From the NCBI RefSeq assembly GCF_001579845.1, contig NZ_CP007440.1, forward strand, positions 3,990,029-4,054,028: a DNA stretch of 64,000 bases, given 5' to 3'. Made by a program: the position numbers and the translations under genes. Positions 32,090 to 42,636 of this stretch are shown here, in pieces (within the stretch, counting starts at the first letter, position 1; every line of letters begins with the position of its first letter). The DNA is from Rhodoplanes sp. Z2-YC6860 (GTDB lineage: Bacteria > Pseudomonadota > Alphaproteobacteria > Rhizobiales > Xanthobacteraceae). Under the pieces are notes generated by a model, which saw nothing but the letters and a program-made list of their open reading frames with translations, did no database searches and had not been told where the DNA came from.

Positions 32090-33028
32090 TTACCCGCTCA
32101 GCTTCACGCCCAAGCGTCCGGCAACATCCTGCACGTATTGCCACGCCACGCGTCCCGAGCGCGAGCCGCGCGTGGTCGACCATTCCAGCGCCTCGCGGCG
32201 CAGATCGTCCTCGCCGATCGGAATCTTGAAATGGCTGACATAGCCGCCGACCATCGCGAGGAATTCGTCCTGGCTGCAGCGATGAAAGCCGAGCCACAGG
32301 CCGAAGCGATCCGATAGCGAAACCTTCTCCTCGACGGTCTCGCCGGGATTGATCGCGGTCGAGCGCTCGTTTTCCATCATGTCGCGCGACATCAGATGGC
32401 GGCGGTTCGAAGTCGCATAGAGGATCACGTTCTCCGGCCGGCCCTCGATGCCGCCATCGAGCACGGCCTTCAACGACTTGTAGGACGTGTCCTCAGCGTC
32501 GAACGAGAGGTCGTCGCAGAACACGATGAAGCGGTAAGGCTGGGGCCGCACCAGGGTCATCAGGTCGGGCAGGCTCTCGATGTCCTCGCGATGGATCTCG
32601 ACGAGCTTGAGATTGCCGCGCGCGATCGATTTATTGACTTGCGCATGCGCGGCCTTCACCAGCGACGACTTGCCCATGCCGCGTGCGCCCCAGAGCAGCG
32701 CGTTGTTGGCCGGCAGGCCCTTGGCGAAGCGTTCGGTGTTCTCCATCAGGATGTCGCGCATCCGGTCGATGCCCTGAAGCAGCACCATCTCGACGCGGTT
32801 GACGCGGGGCACCGGCACCAGCCGCGAGCCCTTCGGCTGCCAGATGAAGGCATCGGCGGCGTCGAAATCCGAAGCGGCGTGGCCGGGCGGTGACAGCCGT
32901 TCCAGAGCTGCCGCAATCCGGCCGAGCGTGTCGGGCGAGAGCGTCGGAGCGGTGGCGGATTTGGACTTTGCGGCGGGCTTGGAGGGGGCCTTGGAGCGGG
33001 ACTGAGAACTCGGTTTGGATTTCGCCAT
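32090..33028 (-). CDS. AAA-type ATP-binding protein, DUF815 family
   Basis: A 312-residue ATPase of the DUF815 family; function not established. A Lys/Ser/Ala-rich basic N-terminus (residues 1-28) precedes the fold. Walker A is GARGMGKSS (114-122), Walker B is FIVFCDDLSF (near 168-176), and sensor-like TSNRRHL and RFGLWLGF motifs follow. The gene is divergent from yajC, an order common in Hyphomicrobiales. The ATG at 33028 begins the basic tail; no stronger start is seen nearer the fold. Confidence 0.88.
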   Translation of the reverse strand: MAKSKPSSQSRSKAPSKPAAKSKSATAPTLSPDTLGRIAAALERLSPPGHAASDFDAADAFIWQPKGSRLVPVPRVNRVEMVLLQGIDRMRDILMENTERFAKGLPANNALLWGARGMGKSSLVKAAHAQVNKSIARGNLKLVEIHREDIESLPDLMTLVRPQPYRFIVFCDDLSFDAEDTSYKSLKAVLDGGIEGRPENVILYATSNRRHLMSRDMMENERSTAINPGETVEEKVSLSDRFGLWLGFHRCSQDEFLAMVGGYVSHFKIPIGEDDLRREALEWSTTRGSRSGRVAWQYVQDVAGRLGVKLSG

Positions 33029-33248
33029 TGGGATGCCTTCGGTTGGCCGCTCCCTTAGCCGCTGGGCGCTATGGTCGCAAGGCGGCAGAATCCGGAAAAC
33101 ATTGACTGTTTAAGCCCTTTGGCCGCATTGGGCGGCGTTGCAATTGGGCCGTTGGCGGCTATATTCCGCGCACCTTTCGGGCGCCCAAGCGGCAGCGGGC
33201 GCCGCCGGGCCAAGACAGCCACCAACCCGCCGCCAGAGGCCCTTCTCC

Positions 33249-33596
33249 ATGTTCGTGACACCCGCATTTGCCCAGGCCCCTTCGCTGTTCGGGGGTGGCG
33301 ACAACATGCTGGTGTCGCTGCTGCCCTTCATCCTGATCTTCGTGATCATGTATTTCCTGATCCTGCGGCCGCAGCAGAAGCGCCAGAAGCAGCACCAGGA
33401 GATGGTCAAGAACGTGCGCCGCGGCGACACCGTGATCACAAACGGTGGGCTCATCGGCAAGGTCACCAAGGTGGTCGATGACGAGCAGATCGAGATCGAG
33501 GTGGCGGACGGTGTTCGCGTGCGCCAGGCGAAGTCGATGCTGGCTGACGTGCGGGCCAAAGGTGAACCGGTGAAGGAGGAGGGCGCGTCGAGCTGA
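33249..33596 (+). CDS. yajC: Preprotein translocase subunit YajC
   Basis: Small membrane component of the SecDF-YajC complex; 115 residues. One transmembrane helix (about residues 21-40, SLLPFILIFVIMYFLILRPQ) followed by the RPQQKRQKQHQEM signature and a small basic/beta domain. The upstream in-frame ATG at 33138 would add 37 residues rich in Arg and Pro and unlike the family, so 33249 is preferred. secD follows after 34 bases. Confidence 0.94.
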   Translation: MFVTPAFAQAPSLFGGGDNMLVSLLPFILIFVIMYFLILRPQQKRQKQHQEMVKNVRRGDTVITNGGLIGKVTKVVDDEQIEIEVADGVRVRQAKSMLADVRAKGEPVKEEGASS

Positions 33597-33630
33597 TCGC
33601 CTTGCGACCGGTTGCGACCGCTTCACGCCG

Positions 33631-35232
<1,602 letters not shown>

Positions 35233-35302
35233 TCTCGTGTCTGATCTTTTGTCCGGTCTCTTGCCGATCCGAGCAAATCGAACTTTGGGATTTTAAGCGC
35301 CC

Positions 35303-36229
35303 ATGCGCCTTCTTCGCATCGTACCCGATGACACCAAGTTCGATTTCATGCGCTTCCGGCGCATCAGCTTCCCAGTGTCGGCGCTGCTGTCGATCCTCGC
35401 GATCACGCTCTATTTCGTGCACGGCCTGAATTTCGGCATCGACTTCGTCGGCGGCACTTTGATGGAGGTGCAGAACAAGGCTGGGCCAGCCGATCTCGCC
35501 AAGATGCGCTCGACGCTCGGCGGGCTCGGCGTCGGCGAGGTGCAGCTGCAACAGTTCGGCGGCCCGAGCGACGTGCTCATCCGCCTCGCTCAGCAGCCCG
35601 GCGGCGAGAACGCGCAGCAGGCTGCGGTCGAAAAGGTGCGCGCCGCGCTCGGCGACACCGTCGAGTACCGGCGTCTCGAAGTAGTCGGCCCGCGTGTCTC
35701 GACCGAGTTCCTCACCAGCGGCACGCTCGGCCTGATGCTCGCGATCATCGCGATCTTGATCTATCTCTGGTTCCGGTTCGAATGGCAGTTCGCGCTCGGC
35801 GCCATGATCGCCAACGTCCACGATCTGGTGCTGACCATCGGCTTCATGTCGGTGACGCAGATCGACTTCGACCTCACCAGCATCGCGGCGCTGCTGACGA
35901 TCTTGGGCTACTCGCTGAACGACACCATCGTCATCTACGACCGAATCCGCGAGATGCTGCGCCGCTACAAGCGGCTGAGCATGGCGGACCTGCTCAACAT
36001 CTCGGTCAACGCCACGCTGTCGCGCTCGATCATCACCCACGTCACCGTGACGCTCGCGCTGCTCGCGTTGCTGACCTTCGGCGGCCAGGCGATCCACAGC
36101 TTCACGGCGACCATGATGTTCGGCGTGGTGCTGGTCGGCACCTACACCTCGGTGTTCATCGCGGCGCCGATCCTGATCTATCTCGGGGTGGGAACCAGCC
36201 GCGACACCGGCCAGAAGGACGAAGGCTGA
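35303..36229 (+). CDS. secF: Protein translocase subunit SecF
   Basis: Partner of SecD; 308 residues. It starts with a family-like cytoplasmic stretch (FDFMRFRRISFPVS), TM1, and the GIDFVGGT motif; the C-terminal bundle has LLTILGYSLNDTIVIYDRIRE (TM4 Asp) and SRSIITHVT. A 70-base gap follows secD. The Mth938-domain gene begins one base after the stop, so they share a transcript. Confidence 0.96.
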   Translation: MRLLRIVPDDTKFDFMRFRRISFPVSALLSILAITLYFVHGLNFGIDFVGGTLMEVQNKAGPADLAKMRSTLGGLGVGEVQLQQFGGPSDVLIRLAQQPGGENAQQAAVEKVRAALGDTVEYRRLEVVGPRVSTEFLTSGTLGLMLAIIAILIYLWFRFEWQFALGAMIANVHDLVLTIGFMSVTQIDFDLTSIAALLTILGYSLNDTIVIYDRIREMLRRYKRLSMADLLNISVNATLSRSIITHVTVTLALLALLTFGGQAIHSFTATMMFGVVLVGTYTSVFIAAPILIYLGVGTSRDTGQKDEG

Positions 36230-36230
36230 A

Positions 36231-36617
36231 GTGGCCGCGGCCGCGCCCGACCGGCCGCATCTGCCCCGCCGCGTGCCGATCGAGGGCTACGGCAAGGGCG
36301 GATTCAGCTTCGGCGACATGTCGCATCGCGGCTCGCTGCTGTGCCTGCCGAGCGGCGTCTGGGCTTGGCCCGTGACGGCACCCAACGAGATCACCGAGCA
36401 GTCGCTGGCGCAGGTGTTTGCCGAGGCGGACGAAATCGGCCTGTTTTTGCTTGGCTTCGGCAAGGACCGCTGGATCATGCCGGACACGCTCTCGGGTCGC
36501 TTTCGCGCGCTGAAGATCAACGTCGAGGCTTCGCGCACCGGCACGGCGGTGAGCACCTACAACATTCTGCTGGGAGAAGGCCGCCGAGTTGCCGCGGGCT
36601 TCATCGCGGTGGATTGA
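36231..36617 (+). CDS. Mth938-like protein (NDUFAF3-type, DUF498)
   Basis: A 128-residue protein with the Mth938/DUF498 fold (GYGKGGFSFGDMSHRGSLL at the N-terminus and YNILLGEGRRVAAGFIAV at the end). Mitochondrial NDUFAF3, an assembly factor of respiratory complex I, belongs to this family, and its bacterial homologues often follow secDF. GTG start at 36231, one base after the secF stop. Molecular function in bacteria is not established; a role in complex I maturation is inference. Confidence 0.88.
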   Translation: MAAAAPDRPHLPRRVPIEGYGKGGFSFGDMSHRGSLLCLPSGVWAWPVTAPNEITEQSLAQVFAEADEIGLFLLGFGKDRWIMPDTLSGRFRALKINVEASRTGTAVSTYNILLGEGRRVAAGFIAVD

Positions 36618-36638
36618 GAATCTCGCTACGTTGCCGAT

Positions 36639-37490
36639 ATGGCCGATGCGTTCGATCATTGCGAGGCGCTGGTGCGCGAAGGCGACAAGGATCGCTTCCT
36701 CGCGACGCTTTTTGTTCCAGCCAAATATAGGCGTCCGCTTCACGCGCTCTACGCCTTTAATCTCGAGGTGGCGCGCACGCGCGAGTTGGCCCGCGAGCCG
36801 ATGCCCGGTGAAATCCGGCTGCAGTGGTGGCGCGAAGTTCTGGGCGGCATGGGCCGCGGCGACATCGACGCGCATCCGGTGGCGGCAGCGCTCCGCAGCA
36901 CCGTAGTGCGTTATCGATTGCCGCCGCTGGCGCTGACCGGCTTGATCGATGCCCGCGCGTTCGATCTCTATGACGAGCCGATGGCAAGCCTCGACGATCT
37001 GGAGCGCTACGCGAAAGAGACGTCCTCGGTGCTGATCGAGCTTGCGGCGCGTATCCTCCGCGACGGCCGCGATCCGGAGATCGCCGAGGCGGCGGAGCAC
37101 GCCGGCATCGCCTATGCGGTCGTAGGGCTCATCAAGGCGCTGCCGATCCATGCGTCGCGCGGCCAGCTGTATCTGCCGGCCGACCTGATGCACCGTCACA
37201 ATGCGCAGACCAACGATGTTTTCGCCGGCAAAGCGACCTCTGAGCTTCGCGCCGTGCTTGCTGAATTGCGGCTCCGCGCACGGCAGCATCTCACCTCAGT
37301 GCGGGAAAACCTGAGCGCGGTGCCGGCCGAAGTCCTGCCGGCGCTTTTGCCGGTTGCCTTGGTGCGGCCCGCGCTCGGCCGCATGGAACGGCGAAGCTAT
37401 CAGCCGTTCGCACCGTCGGAGCTGCCGCAATGGCGACGGCAATGGACGCTGTGGCTTGCGGCGCGCCGCAGCCTGCGCAAGGCGTTCTGA
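36639..37490 (+). CDS. Phytoene/squalene synthase-like protein (NDUFAF6-type)
   Basis: A 283-residue all-helical protein of the trans-isoprenyl diphosphate synthase family. The first Asp-rich motif is replaced by YAFNLEVARTRE and the second by LPIHASRGQLYLP, so the metal-binding aspartates needed for prenyl synthesis are missing. RLQWWREVL and the ...GQLYLPADLM stretch resemble mitochondrial NDUFAF6, a complex I assembly factor with the same lost motifs. It follows the NDUFAF3-like gene by 21 bases. An ordinary phytoene synthase role is unlikely. Confidence 0.85.
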   Translation: MADAFDHCEALVREGDKDRFLATLFVPAKYRRPLHALYAFNLEVARTRELAREPMPGEIRLQWWREVLGGMGRGDIDAHPVAAALRSTVVRYRLPPLALTGLIDARAFDLYDEPMASLDDLERYAKETSSVLIELAARILRDGRDPEIAEAAEHAGIAYAVVGLIKALPIHASRGQLYLPADLMHRHNAQTNDVFAGKATSELRAVLAELRLRARQHLTSVRENLSAVPAEVLPALLPVALVRPALGRMERRSYQPFAPSELPQWRRQWTLWLAARRSLRKAF

Positions 37491-38897
37491 CTATTCGGCG
37501 GCGGCCCGTGCGCCGCCGATCCACTGGTCGAGATCGGTCAGGGCTCGCGCGGTCATCGCGCGTTTCTTGGCGACCGTCTTGGCGGGGCCTTTCAGGCGCG
37601 TGCCGTCGGGCGCCTTGGTTGGAATCTGCTTCAGCGGCGGGAACAGCCCGAAGTTGACGTTCATCGGCTGATACGAGCGCGGCCCGGAATCGATGGTGTC
37701 GATGTGGTCGCCGGTGATGTAGCTGAGCAACGCGCCATGCGCCGTGGTCTTCGGGGGCAGCAGAAACGTCTCGCCGCGCCGTTCGGCCGCGGCGAAGCGC
37801 CCGGCCATGAGGCCGACCGCGGCGGACTCGACATAGCCCTCGCTCCCGGTGATCTGGCCCGCAAAGCGGAGCCGCGGCGCGCTTTTCAGGCGCAGCGTTT
37901 CGTCGAGCAACTTCGGCGAATTCAGGAAGGTGTTGCGATGCAGGCCGCCAAGGCGGGCGAACTCGGCGCGCTCCAGTGCCGGAATGGTGCGGAACACGCG
38001 GGTCTGCTCGCCATGCTTCAGCTTGGTCTGGAAGCCGACCATGTTGAACAGCGTGCCGAGCTTGTTGTCCTGGCGAAGCTGCACGATGGCGTAGGCCTTG
38101 ACCTGCGGATTGTGCGGATTGGTGAGGCCCACGGGCTTCATCGGTCCGTGCCGCAGGGTCTCGACGCCGCGCTCGGCCATCACCTCGATCGGCAGGCAGC
38201 CATCGAAATAGGGCGTGGACTTTTCCCACTCGTGGAATTGCGTCTTGTCGCCCGCGATCAGCGCCGCGACGAAGGCCTCGTACTGCGTGCGGTCCATCGG
38301 GCAGTTGATGTAGTCGGCGCCCGAGCCGCCAGGGCCGGCCTTGTCGTAGCGCGACTGGAACCACGCCACGTTCATGTCGATGCTATCGCGATGCACGATC
38401 GGCGCGATCGCGTCGAAGAACGCGAGCGAGCTTTCGCCGGTCATGGCGCCGACCGACTGCGCCAGCGCCGGCGAGGTGAGGGGGCCGGTCGCGACGATCA
38501 CGCTGTCCCACGCTTCCGGCAATTCCGCGATTTCCTCGCGCACGATCTCGATCAGCGGATGGCCTTCGATCGCCGCGGTGATGGCCGCCGAAAAGCCGTC
38601 GCGGTCGACCGCGAGCGCCCCGCCGGCCGGCACCTGGTTGCCGTCCGCGGCCCGCATCACCAGCGAATTGAGCCGCCGCATCTCCTCGTGGAGGAGCCCG
38701 ACCGCGTTGGTCTCCCGGTCATCGGAACGCAGCGAATTGGAACAGACCAACTCGGCGAGGCCGTCGGTGCGGTGGGCGTCGGTCTGCCGCACTGGCCGCA
38801 TCTCGTGCAGCACCACCGGCACGCCTAGGCTGGCGACCTGCCAGGCCGCCTCGGAGCCCGACAGCCCGCCGCCGATGATGTGAATGGGTGATGACAT
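37491..38897 (-). CDS. trmFO: Methylenetetrahydrofolate-tRNA-(uracil-5-)-methyltransferase TrmFO
   Basis: Folate- and FAD-dependent enzyme making m5U54 in tRNA; 468 residues. N-terminal FAD motif [15 protein letters not shown], then [12 protein letters not shown] and [14 protein letters not shown], which carry the conserved catalytic cysteines. CGQ-type [13 protein letters not shown] is near residue 340. It converges on the NDUFAF6-like gene with no spacing (stop codons abut at 37490/37491). Ends with a short Ala-rich tail. Confidence 0.95.
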   Translation of the reverse strand: MSSPIHIIGGGLSGSEAAWQVASLGVPVVLHEMRPVRQTDAHRTDGLAELVCSNSLRSDDRETNAVGLLHEEMRRLNSLVMRAADGNQVPAGGALAVDRDGFSAAITAAIEGHPLIEIVREEIAELPEAWDSVIVATGPLTSPALAQSVGAMTGESSLAFFDAIAPIVHRDSIDMNVAWFQSRYDKAGPGGSGADYINCPMDRTQYEAFVAALIAGDKTQFHEWEKSTPYFDGCLPIEVMAERGVETLRHGPMKPVGLTNPHNPQVKAYAIVQLRQDNKLGTLFNMVGFQTKLKHGEQTRVFRTIPALERAEFARLGGLHRNTFLNSPKLLDETLRLKSAPRLRFAGQITGSEGYVESAAVGLMAGRFAAAERRGETFLLPPKTTAHGALLSYITGDHIDTIDSGPRSYQPMNVNFGLFPPLKQIPTKAPDGTRLKGPAKTVAKKRAMTARALTDLDQWIGGARAAAE

Positions 38898-39006
38898 GTC
38901 GATTACCTAAGCGGGCTACGCCGGGCCGACAATGCATTTGTTGGGATTGAGGATGGGTCCCCAATCCTGCATTCTCCGCCCCGATCGCAGTTCCTTGGAG
39001 GCGACG

Positions 39007-39774
39007 ATGAAGCGCAGCAGCGGGCTCCTGGTCGGAGCCATATTTGGGATGGTGGGGATCATGGCGCAGCCGGCATCAGCAGCCGAAATCAAGGTGCTCA
39101 CCACCGGTGCGTTCAAGCAGGTCCTGCTGGCGCTGGTGCCGGAATACGAGAAGGCGACCGGCAACAAGGTCGTGGTCGACAACGGCACCGTCGGCCAGCT
39201 TCAGAAGCGGGTCGACGACGGCGAGGCCTTCGATGTGCTGGTGCTCTCGCCCAAGGGCATCGATGACTACATCAAGTCCGGCAAGATCGCGGCGGGCAGC
39301 AATGCGCGGGTCGGCAAGGTCGGCGTCGGCGTGATGGTGAAGGAGGGCGCTCCGAAGCCGGACATCGGCACGGTCGACGCGTTCAAGCAGGCGCTGCTGA
39401 AGGCCAAGACCGTGGGCTACATCGATCCGGCAAGCGGCGGCTCGAGCGGCATCTACGTGGCGGACCTCCTGGTGAAGCTCGGCATTGCCGACCACATCAA
39501 GCCGAAGGCCAAGCTCCAGAAGGGCGGCCACGTGTCGGACCTGGTCAAAGCGGGCGAGGCCGAGATCGGCATCCACCAGATCGGTGAGATCATCGGCCAG
39601 CCCGGCGTGACCCTGGTCGGGCCGCTGCCGGCCGAGATCCAGAACTACACGGTCTATGCGGTTGGCGTCGGCGCCCATGCCAAGGAGGCCGAAGCCGCCA
39701 AGGCCTTCATCAAGGTGCTGACCGGGCCGTCGGCGGCCTCCGTGCTCAAATCCAAGGGCCTGGAAGGCGCCTGA
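39007..39774 (+). CDS. ModA-like periplasmic substrate-binding protein
   Basis: A 255-residue secreted protein of the molybdate/extracellular binding family 1. Signal peptide to about residue 25 (PASAAEI). Mature core has KVLTTGAFKQVLLALVPEYE, VVVDNGTVGQLQKRV, GEAFDVLVLSPKGID and DPASGGSSGIYVADLL, a ModA-like pattern. Start: ATG at 39007 with GGAGG six bases upstream; an upstream ATG at 38932 is in frame but weak. No ModB/ModC neighbours, so ligand and transporter are unknown. Confidence 0.87.
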   Translation: MKRSSGLLVGAIFGMVGIMAQPASAAEIKVLTTGAFKQVLLALVPEYEKATGNKVVVDNGTVGQLQKRVDDGEAFDVLVLSPKGIDDYIKSGKIAAGSNARVGKVGVGVMVKEGAPKPDIGTVDAFKQALLKAKTVGYIDPASGGSSGIYVADLLVKLGIADHIKPKAKLQKGGHVSDLVKAGEAEIGIHQIGEIIGQPGVTLVGPLPAEIQNYTVYAVGVGAHAKEAEAAKAFIKVLTGPSAASVLKSKGLEGA

Positions 39775-39804
39775 GCGGCGGCCTGAGAGGGTGCCAAATA
39801 CGAA

Positions 39805-39828
39805 AGCGCCCGCCGTGGGGCGGGCGCT
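39805..39828 (-). terminator. Terminator for the DUF1127 gene
   Basis: A perfect 10-bp stem (AGCGCCCGCC / GGCGGGCGCT, loop GTGG) lies between the convergent ModA-like and DUF1127 genes. Reading the minus strand it is followed by TTCGTATTT, fitting an intrinsic terminator for the DUF1127 transcript; it may serve both. Confidence 0.7.
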
Positions 39829-39850
39829 GTCTGATGGGGCTCTGAGCGGA

Positions 39851-40006
39851 TTAGTGCTCGGAGCTTTCCCAGGCCACGCGGGGGATGTCACCCCGGGTGA
39901 TACCGATGTCGGCAAGCTCGCGATCGCCGAGCCGGTTGAGCTCGCGAAGGCTGTCGTTGTAGCGGCGCCACTGCCGATAGACGCCTAACAGGTGAGTCAG
40001 CAACAT
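39851..40006 (-). CDS. Small DUF1127-domain protein
   Basis: A 51-residue protein beginning MLLTHLLGVYRQWRRYNDSL and continuing RELNRLGDRELADIGITRGD, the DUF1127 signature. AAGGA lies 10 bases before the ATG. DUF1127 proteins are small, Arg-rich and often linked to phosphate and RNA regulation in alphaproteobacteria. It has its own terminator, and the AT-rich stretch 40007-40301 upstream likely holds the promoter. The sequence fits the family closely; a role is not shown here. Confidence 0.85.
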   Translation of the reverse strand: MLLTHLLGVYRQWRRYNDSLRELNRLGDRELADIGITRGDIPRVAWESSEH

Positions 40007-40301
40007 TGTCGTTAATCCTTTGAAAGGACCGGATGATTCCGTCCTTCATTGCGTGGAATACATAATACTGAGTGGGTTCCGGCGGAAGCGCATTTGTTGC
40101 GACGCAGCAATGATTTAAGCGCATGCCGTAGGAAATAACTGGTTAAGGGAAGGAATTTTGACCCTCGGATTAGAATAATGTTTCTTCCAGGCGGTCGAAT
40201 TTAACACGAAAATTTGCAGTGCAAAACAACATCTTCGCTGCTGCGAGATGACAGCAGGGAGCCGGCCCAATCCATGGCTTGGGAAGCGGAAAACCAGGCT
40301 T

Positions 40302-41285
40302 TCAATCGTATTTGATGCCGGTTTCCTTCAGCACCCGCGACCAGCGGTCGGCCTCCTCGCGGATGAAGCCGCCGAACTCCGCCGGGCTCTTGATCACCGG
40401 AAAGGCGCCAGCCCGTTCCGATTTCTCCCGGATGGCCGGGTCGGTCAGGATCTCGGCGACCTTGCGCTGGAGCTTGTCGATAACCGGCTTGGGCGTGCCT
40501 TTGGGCGCGACGAGCCCCAGCCAGACCGACATGTCCTCCAGGCCGGGCAAGCCGGCCGCGTCCGCCAGCGTTGGAACATCGGCTATCGAGGCGGGTGCGA
40601 CCCGATCGAGCCGTGCCAGCGCCCGTACCCTGCCACCGTCAATCAGCGGGCCCACGGTGACCTGCGATGCATAGATGAGGTCGACGCTGCCGGTCAGCAA
40701 GCCGTTGGTGGTTTCCGGCGTGCCCTTGAAGGGCACATAGACGATGTCGAGGCCCGCGGCCTTGTGAAAGCGCCAGCCCATGAGCTGCGCCGTGATCGTG
40801 CCGGCGCCGTAGTTGAGCTTGCCCGGCGCGGCCTTGGCCTTCGCAATCAGGTCCCGCACCGATTGCGGTCCGGTTTGCGCCGACACCGCCAGCACCGAGA
40901 TGGTCTTGGTCGTGGTGGTGATCGGCGCGAAGTCGTTGATCGGATCGTAGGGCAGCGACTTGTAGAGAAACTGGTTCATCACCAGCGTGGAGTCGATCGC
41001 CATCAGCAGCGTGTAGCCATCGGGTGCTGCCTTGGCCACGGCTTGCGCGCCGATCACGGTGTTGCCGCCCGGCCGGTTGTCGACGATGACCGGCTGGCCC
41101 CAATCCTCGTTCATCCGCTGCGCCACGATCCGCGCCGTGACGTCGGCGGGCCCGCCGGCCGGGAAGGGCACGACGATGTGGATGGCGCGGTTTGGATAGT
41201 CCTTGGCGGACTCGGGACTGACGGTCTGCGCGTGCGCGGCCACCGAGACCGAAAGCGACAGCAGGGCAGCCGTAAACACGCGCAT
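40302..41285 (-). CDS. TctC/Bug-family binding protein (Bug 6)
   Basis: A 327-residue Bug receptor with a signal peptide (VFTAALLSLSVSVAAHA) and the mature marks PNRAIHIVVPFPAGGPADVTA, VVIDNRPGGNTVIGAQAVAKAAPDGY and YVPFKGTPETTN. Divergent from the frameshifted MFS gene (144-base gap). Ligand unknown. Confidence 0.92.
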   Translation of the reverse strand: MRVFTAALLSLSVSVAAHAQTVSPESAKDYPNRAIHIVVPFPAGGPADVTARIVAQRMNEDWGQPVIVDNRPGGNTVIGAQAVAKAAPDGYTLLMAIDSTLVMNQFLYKSLPYDPINDFAPITTTTKTISVLAVSAQTGPQSVRDLIAKAKAAPGKLNYGAGTITAQLMGWRFHKAAGLDIVYVPFKGTPETTNGLLTGSVDLIYASQVTVGPLIDGGRVRALARLDRVAPASIADVPTLADAAGLPGLEDMSVWLGLVAPKGTPKPVIDKLQRKVAEILTDPAIREKSERAGAFPVIKSPAEFGGFIREEADRWSRVLKETGIKYD

Positions 41286-41428
41286 CGCATCCTCCCTGAT
41301 GTCGCCAATTCCGGCGGCCTTTGCACGAAGCTTAGCAGCGGTCCGTGGGCGCTGTCGTGTCGCGCGAGAGCAGGGCTGCGAATTTGGGGTGGCGTAAACT
41401 GCGTCAGGGCGGGCAAATTCGTCGGTCG

Positions 41429-42636
41429 ATGCAAGCCTCGCGCCCCGTCACCGTCACAGCACTCGGTATCGCCCAGATTCTCGGCTGGGGAACGTCGTTC
41501 TATTTCCCTGCAGTGCTCGCGCCGCCGATCGTTGCTGACACCGGTTGGCCATTGTCATGGGTCGTCAGCGGCACTTCGGTCGGTCTCTTGATGGCCGGCC
41601 TGATTGCCCCGAAGGTCGGCAGCATCATCGATCGGCACGGCGGCCGGCCTGTGCTCGCGGTCTCATCGCTGCTCTACGCCGCAGGCCTGAGCTGCATCGG
41701 TCTCGCGCCAAGTTTGCCGTTCTACCTGCTTGGATGGATTCTGCTGGGCGGCGGCATGGGCACAGGCCTCTACGACGCCGTGTTCGCGGCCCTCGGCAAG
41801 CTCTATGGCAAGGATGCGCGCGCACCCATCACGAACCTGACGCTGTTCGGCGGTTTCGCCTCGACCGTGTGCTGGCCGTTGAGCGCGTTTCTCGCTGAAA
41901 CATTCGGCTGGCGGAGCGCTTGTCTGGCGTATGCAGCCCTGCATCTGATCATCTGCCTGCCGTTGCAGATGTCGGTGATGCCACCGTTGGCGCAATCGCC
42001 GTTCAGCGAGCCGGGTCCTGTGGAGGCTGTGGGTGCCGTGGCGGCCGAACGTTCCGCAGGCACATCGCCCGGCAACGATTGGCCGATCCTGCTGTTGCTC
42101 GCCTCGATCCTCACGATTTCCGCAGCCATTGGCTCCATCATGATCGTGCACATGATGGTTTTTCTTCAGGAGCGCGGAGCGAGCTTTGCCTTCGCGATCA
42201 CTCTTGGCACGCTGTTCGGGCCTGCTCAGGTGGGGGCGCGAGTGATCGAGCGGCTGTTCGGCGCGAACTACCATCCGATCTGGACCATGATGGCGTCCTG
42301 CACGGCGATGCTGGTCGGCCTGACGATGCTAGTTGGCGGTCTGCCGCTGCTGTGGCTCACCATCCTGGTCTATGGCGGCGGTTATGGCATCATGTGGATC
42401 GCGCGGGCACATTGCCGCTCGCACTGTTTGGCCCAAAACGGTACGCGACGCTGATGGGGCGATTGGCGTTTCCGAGTCTGATCGCGCAGGCACTGGCGCC
42501 ATCGGCAGGCGCGCTGCTGATCGAGCGACAGGGTGCGGACGCGACGATGGCGGTGCTGACCGTCTTCGCCGCGCTCAACGTTGTTTTGATCGCCGTGTTG
42601 TGGGCGATGTGCCGCTCGCAGCACGCGCGGGAATGA
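41429..42636 (+). pseudogene. MFS transporter, frameshifted near 42405
   Basis: A major facilitator family permease starting at ATG 41429 (MQASRPVTVTALGIAQILG). Helices 1-10 or so read in one frame to about 42403 (GGGYGIMWIAR). After the run CGGG at 42404-42407 the next frame continues as GTLPLALFGPKRYATLMGR and two more helices to 42636. One lost G explains the break; without it the protein would be about 402 residues, normal for MFS. Read straight, the first frame ends at 42454 with a nonsense tail. Either a true pseudogene or a homopolymer sequencing error. It converges with Bug 7, stops adjacent. Substrate unknown. Confidence 0.82.

Noticed and set aside
36639-37490. Phytoene or squalene synthase in carotenoid or hopanoid synthesis
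   Set aside because: Asp-rich metal motifs are absent and no terpenoid genes are nearby; the NDUFAF6-like interpretation fits better.
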